Shown piece by piece: positions 11,160 through 13,613 of a stretch of 13,613 bases of DNA. Source of the stretch: Pseudomonadota bacterium (GTDB lineage Bacteria > Pseudomonadota > Alphaproteobacteria > Rhizobiales > Xanthobacteraceae). A program made the translations under genes and the position numbers. The notes beneath the pieces were generated by a model that made no database searches, had not been told where the DNA came from, and worked only from the letters and a program-made list of their open reading frames with translations. The stretch spans positions 1 to 13,613 of the forward strand of contig JAEWBW010000626.1 in the NCBI GenBank assembly GCA_023390955.1, given 5' to 3'. Position 1 is the stretch's first letter, and each line of letters opens with the position of its first letter.

Positions 11160-13388
11160 ATGAGCCTCCGTACCCGATTACTGATCCTCGTCATCGCGGC
11201 CATGCTGGTGCCGGCGATCCTCGTCGGCCTGCGCTTTGTTCAGAACCGGACCAGCGAGATCGACACGGCCGTGACCAATCTGGCCGCGACGGCGAACGAA
11301 CTGGCGAGTGATCTGGAAGAGAAGGTCCAGGGCACCGCCCAGCTTCACTACGGCCTCGCCCGTGCCCGCGACCTCGATACGCGCGACAAGGCGGTCTGCT
11401 CGGCATTCCTGTCCGACGTGCGCGAAGAATACCCGCAGTTCACCGGCATCCTGACCATCGATCCCGACGGCAGCCTGTTTTGCGACTCACTTCGCACCAA
11501 CCGCACGCTCGACCTCAGGGATCGCGCCTATTTCAAGCAAGTGCAGGGCTTGTACGGCATCGTAGCGCTCGAACCGGTGTTCGGTCGCCTGACCGGAATA
11601 TCGGTGCTCCAGATCGCATATCCCGTGCGATCGGAAACCGGCGCGCTGAAATTCGTCCTGCTCGCGTCGTTCAACCTGAACAAGTTCGCGGACTTTCACC
11701 ACAAGCGATTGCTCACCGAGAAGGACATCCTGCTGGTCGACAGCAAGGGAACGGTCCTGGCCGCGCCGAAGGGACGCGGCTGGAGCGAGCCCGTCGGCGC
11801 GTCGATCGCGGGGTCCGACCTGTTCCGCTTCGCTGCGGCGCCCGATGGCGATGCGTTTCGCGAGGTGACCGATCGCGAGGGCCGCACGCAGGTCTGGACC
11901 GTCGCCCGCTCGCCTCTGATCCGCGATGCCGGCCTCTACATCGCGGTCGGACGATCCAAGGACGGCCTGGTCGCGGCGGCGAACCGCCGGCTTTACGAGG
12001 ACATGGCGATCCTCGCGGTCGCCTCTCTGTTGCTGCTGGCCGGCGTCTGGCTCCTCGCGACGTTGAGCGTCGGACGCCAGGTCGGACGGCTCGCCACGAT
12101 GGCGAAGAAGCTCGGGCTCGGCGATCTCAGCGCGCGCATTCCACCGCCACATCCGCGTGGCGAGCTGGGCGGACTGATGGCCCTGCTCAACGGCACCGCC
12201 GAGTCGCTCGAGCAGCAACGCGCCGCCATCGCGGATCTCAGCCACAAGCTGAGCCAGTCCCAGAAGATGGAAGCCATGGGCCAGCTCACCGGCGGCGTGG
12301 CGCACGATTTCAACAATCTGCTTACCGTCATTCTCGGCAATTCGGAGCATCTTGCCGACAGGCTGGCCAGCGACAAGGAGTTGCACCGGATCGCAGGCGA
12401 CATCGCCACCGCCGCCGAGCGCGGCTCCGACCTGACGCGAAGCCTGCTCGCCTTCGCGCGCAAGCAGCCGCTGCGACCGCGAGAGATCGACATCGCCGAG
12501 AAGGTTTTGGGCATGGAGCAGCTTCTGCGCCGGACCCTGGGCGAGCACATCGAATGCCGCTTCGTGCTCAAGCCGGATTTGTGGCTGACCAGCGTCGATT
12601 CCAGCCAGCTCGCAACCGCCCTGCTCAATCTCGTGCTCAACGCGCGCGACGCGATGCCGGAAGGCGGCAAGCTGACGGTTGAGGTCTGCAACAAGTCGCT
12701 CGGCGATTCCGATCTCGATGCCAACGGCGAACCGCGGCCCGGCGACTACGTCATGGTGGCGGTGACCGATACCGGCTGCGGCATGACCAGCGACGTGGCG
12801 CGCCGCGCATTCGAGCCGTTCTTCACCACCAAGGAAGTGGGCAAGGGGACCGGCCTTGGGCTGAGCATGGTCTACGGATTTGCGCAGCAATCCGGCGGGC
12901 TCGTGCAACTGCAGTCCGAACCGGGAGAAGGAAGCGTCGTCAGACTGTTCTTTCCCCGGATCGAAGCGCCGCCGAAGGAAGAACCGCCGCCCGCAGAGCG
13001 GCTCGTCGCGCCCGACGGACACGAAACCATTCTCCTCGTTGAGGATGACGACATGGTCCGCGCCTATATCGAGGGCGAGCTCAAGACGCTCGGCTATCGC
13101 GTGATCACGGCATCGAACGGACCCGCTGCGCTGGAATTGCTAGGCAAACCTGGCGACATCCACTTGCTGTTCACCGACGTCGTGATGCCCGGCGGCATGT
13201 TCGGGCCGGAGCTCGCCAAGCAAGCCATCGGGTTGCGACCCGATCTCAAGGTGCTCTTCACCTCCGGCTACACCCAGAATCCCGTCAAGATGCCCGACGG
13301 GCTCGACGCGCGCATCCTGACAAAGCCGTTCCGGCGGAAGGATCTCGCCGCGATGCTGCGGACGGCGCTGTCGGCAGCATCGCGATAG
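11160..13388 (+). CDS. Hybrid sensor histidine kinase with dCache-like sensor and C-terminal receiver
   Basis: A 742-residue inner-membrane hybrid kinase. Domains in order: helix 1 (about 6-26); periplasmic sensor (27-280) with dCache-like marks (LRDRAYFKQV at 118, GISVLQIAYPV at 146); helix 2 (282-302); HAMP (303-356); HisKA with phosphorylated H382 in GGVAHDFNNLL; HATPase with N494 (NARDAMP), DTGCGM at 537, FEPFFTTK at 551 and GKGTGLGLSM at 561; a Pro-rich linker (603-612); receiver (622-737) with acidic E628-D630, phosphoacceptor D673 (FTDVVMPGG) and K722 (TKPF). All catalytic residues are present. ATG 11160 is the only good start, though without a clear Shine-Dalgarno. No separate response regulator or output gene is next to it, so it is an orphan; the receiver suggests a phosphorelay. 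The signal it senses is unknown. It ends 14 bases from the convergent ligase gene. Confidence 0.95.
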   Translation: MSLRTRLLILVIAAMLVPAILVGLRFVQNRTSEIDTAVTNLAATANELASDLEEKVQGTAQLHYGLARARDLDTRDKAVCSAFLSDVREEYPQFTGILTIDPDGSLFCDSLRTNRTLDLRDRAYFKQVQGLYGIVALEPVFGRLTGISVLQIAYPVRSETGALKFVLLASFNLNKFADFHHKRLLTEKDILLVDSKGTVLAAPKGRGWSEPVGASIAGSDLFRFAAAPDGDAFREVTDREGRTQVWTVARSPLIRDAGLYIAVGRSKDGLVAAANRRLYEDMAILAVASLLLLAGVWLLATLSVGRQVGRLATMAKKLGLGDLSARIPPPHPRGELGGLMALLNGTAESLEQQRAAIADLSHKLSQSQKMEAMGQLTGGVAHDFNNLLTVILGNSEHLADRLASDKELHRIAGDIATAAERGSDLTRSLLAFARKQPLRPREIDIAEKVLGMEQLLRRTLGEHIECRFVLKPDLWLTSVDSSQLATALLNLVLNARDAMPEGGKLTVEVCNKSLGDSDLDANGEPRPGDYVMVAVTDTGCGMTSDVARRAFEPFFTTKEVGKGTGLGLSMVYGFAQQSGGLVQLQSEPGEGSVVRLFFPRIEAPPKEEPPPAERLVAPDGHETILLVEDDDMVRAYIEGELKTLGYRVITASNGPAALELLGKPGDIHLLFTDVVMPGGMFGPELAKQAIGLRPDLKVLFTSGYTQNPVKMPDGLDARILTKPFRRKDLAAMLRTALSAASR

Positions 13389-13402
13389 CACGCCTGCCGA
13401 CG

Positions 13403-13613
13403 TCAGCCCTTCGCGCGCAGCTCGCGCCGCAGCACCTTGCCTGTGGCCGTCATCGGCAGGGTCTCCGCGAATGCGACGAAGCGCGGATATTCGTGGGCGG
13501 CGAGCTGCACCTTCACGAACTCCTGGATCTCGCGCGCGAGCGCATCGCCCGCTGCAAAGCCCGGACGCAGCACGATCCAGGCCTTGATCGACTCGGTGCG
13601 GATCGGATCGGGA
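13403..13613 (-). CDS. AMP-forming acyl-CoA synthetase (ANL superfamily), C-terminal end, cut by window edge
   Basis: The last 69 codons of a gene running off the right edge, ending in TGA at 13403-13405. The sequence matches the C-terminal domain of AMP-binding enzymes: PDPIRTESIKAWIVLRPG (strand and helix), AREIQEFVKVQLAAHEYPR, and the closing TLPMTATGKVLRRELR. The lysine in TGKVLRREL is the conserved catalytic lysine that helps form the acyl-adenylate. Such enzymes join a carboxylic acid to CoA with ATP. The chain length or aromatic nature of the substrate cannot be told, because the N-terminal acyl-binding domain is not in the window. Convergent with the histidine kinase gene, 14 bases apart. 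Confidence 0.92.
   Translation of the reverse strand, partial: PDPIRTESIKAWIVLRPGFAAGDALAREIQEFVKVQLAAHEYPRFVAFAETLPMTATGKVLRRELRAKG

Noticed and set aside
11135..11311. Small leader open frame overlapping the kinase start
   Set aside because: No ribosome binding site and no recognisable peptide; out of frame with the kinase, with Arg/Asp-rich shadow composition.
11487..13022. 511-codon open frame on the minus strand opposite the histidine kinase
   Set aside because: No domains; the plus strand carries complete kinase and receiver motifs over the same bases.

Overview
The window looks like a chromosomal core segment from an alphaproteobacterium of the Bradyrhizobium / Nitrobacteraceae type. 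This rests on the wording of the RpoD and DnaG proteins, high GC with GC-ending codons, a full CtrA-type TTAA-N7-TTAA box, and short palindromic intergenic repeats (arms TCATTCCGGG and CGTCGTCCTGG) of the kind I associate with Bradyrhizobium. The genus is an inference from memory, not a database result. There are no tRNA or rRNA genes, CRISPR arrays, insertion sequences or phage genes.

Layout. Positions 1-1171 (minus) hold the N-terminal 390 codons of the housekeeping sigma factor RpoD, cut by the window edge. A 373-base spacer with a CtrA-like box and a small hairpin separates it from dnaG (1545-3560, minus), the primase, so the ancient dnaG-rpoD order is kept. dnaG has its own likely promoter; between it and the next gene lies the first palindromic repeat. 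Then come a gamma-glutamylcyclotransferase-like gene (3795-4193, minus) and, divergently, an N-formylglutamate amidohydrolase gene (4355-5152, plus). Convergent to the latter is a minus-strand series: a double-DUF3592 membrane protein (5164-6144), a LysE/RhtB exporter (6220-6837) and an exported LVIVD-repeat protein (6986-8434) with a good intrinsic terminator.

The second palindromic repeat (8519-8592) sits directly before a compact plus-strand operon: an ArsR-type repressor (8640-8954) and two tandem SRPBCC/AHSA1 proteins (8947-9417 and 9414-9926), all overlapping by a few bases. Its promoter is close to the sigma70 consensus, carries a palindromic operator between -35 and -10, and places transcription start at or near the ATG, so the message is probably leaderless. 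A different palindromic repeat (9944-10112) fills the space to the convergent DUF2189 membrane protein (10120-10893, minus). Last are an orphan hybrid sensor histidine kinase (11160-13388, plus; dCache-like sensor, HAMP, HisKA, HATPase, receiver) and the C-terminal end of an AMP-forming acyl-CoA synthetase (13403-13613, minus) cut by the window edge.

Most of this is ordinary housekeeping and accessory metabolism; I found no clear new multi-gene system. The points most worth a second look are the primase that has lost all four zinc ligands of its N-terminal CHC2 ribbon and gained an RGG-rich linker, the CtrA box between dnaG and rpoD, the leaderless self-regulated ArsR-SRPBCC operon, and the repeat elements.
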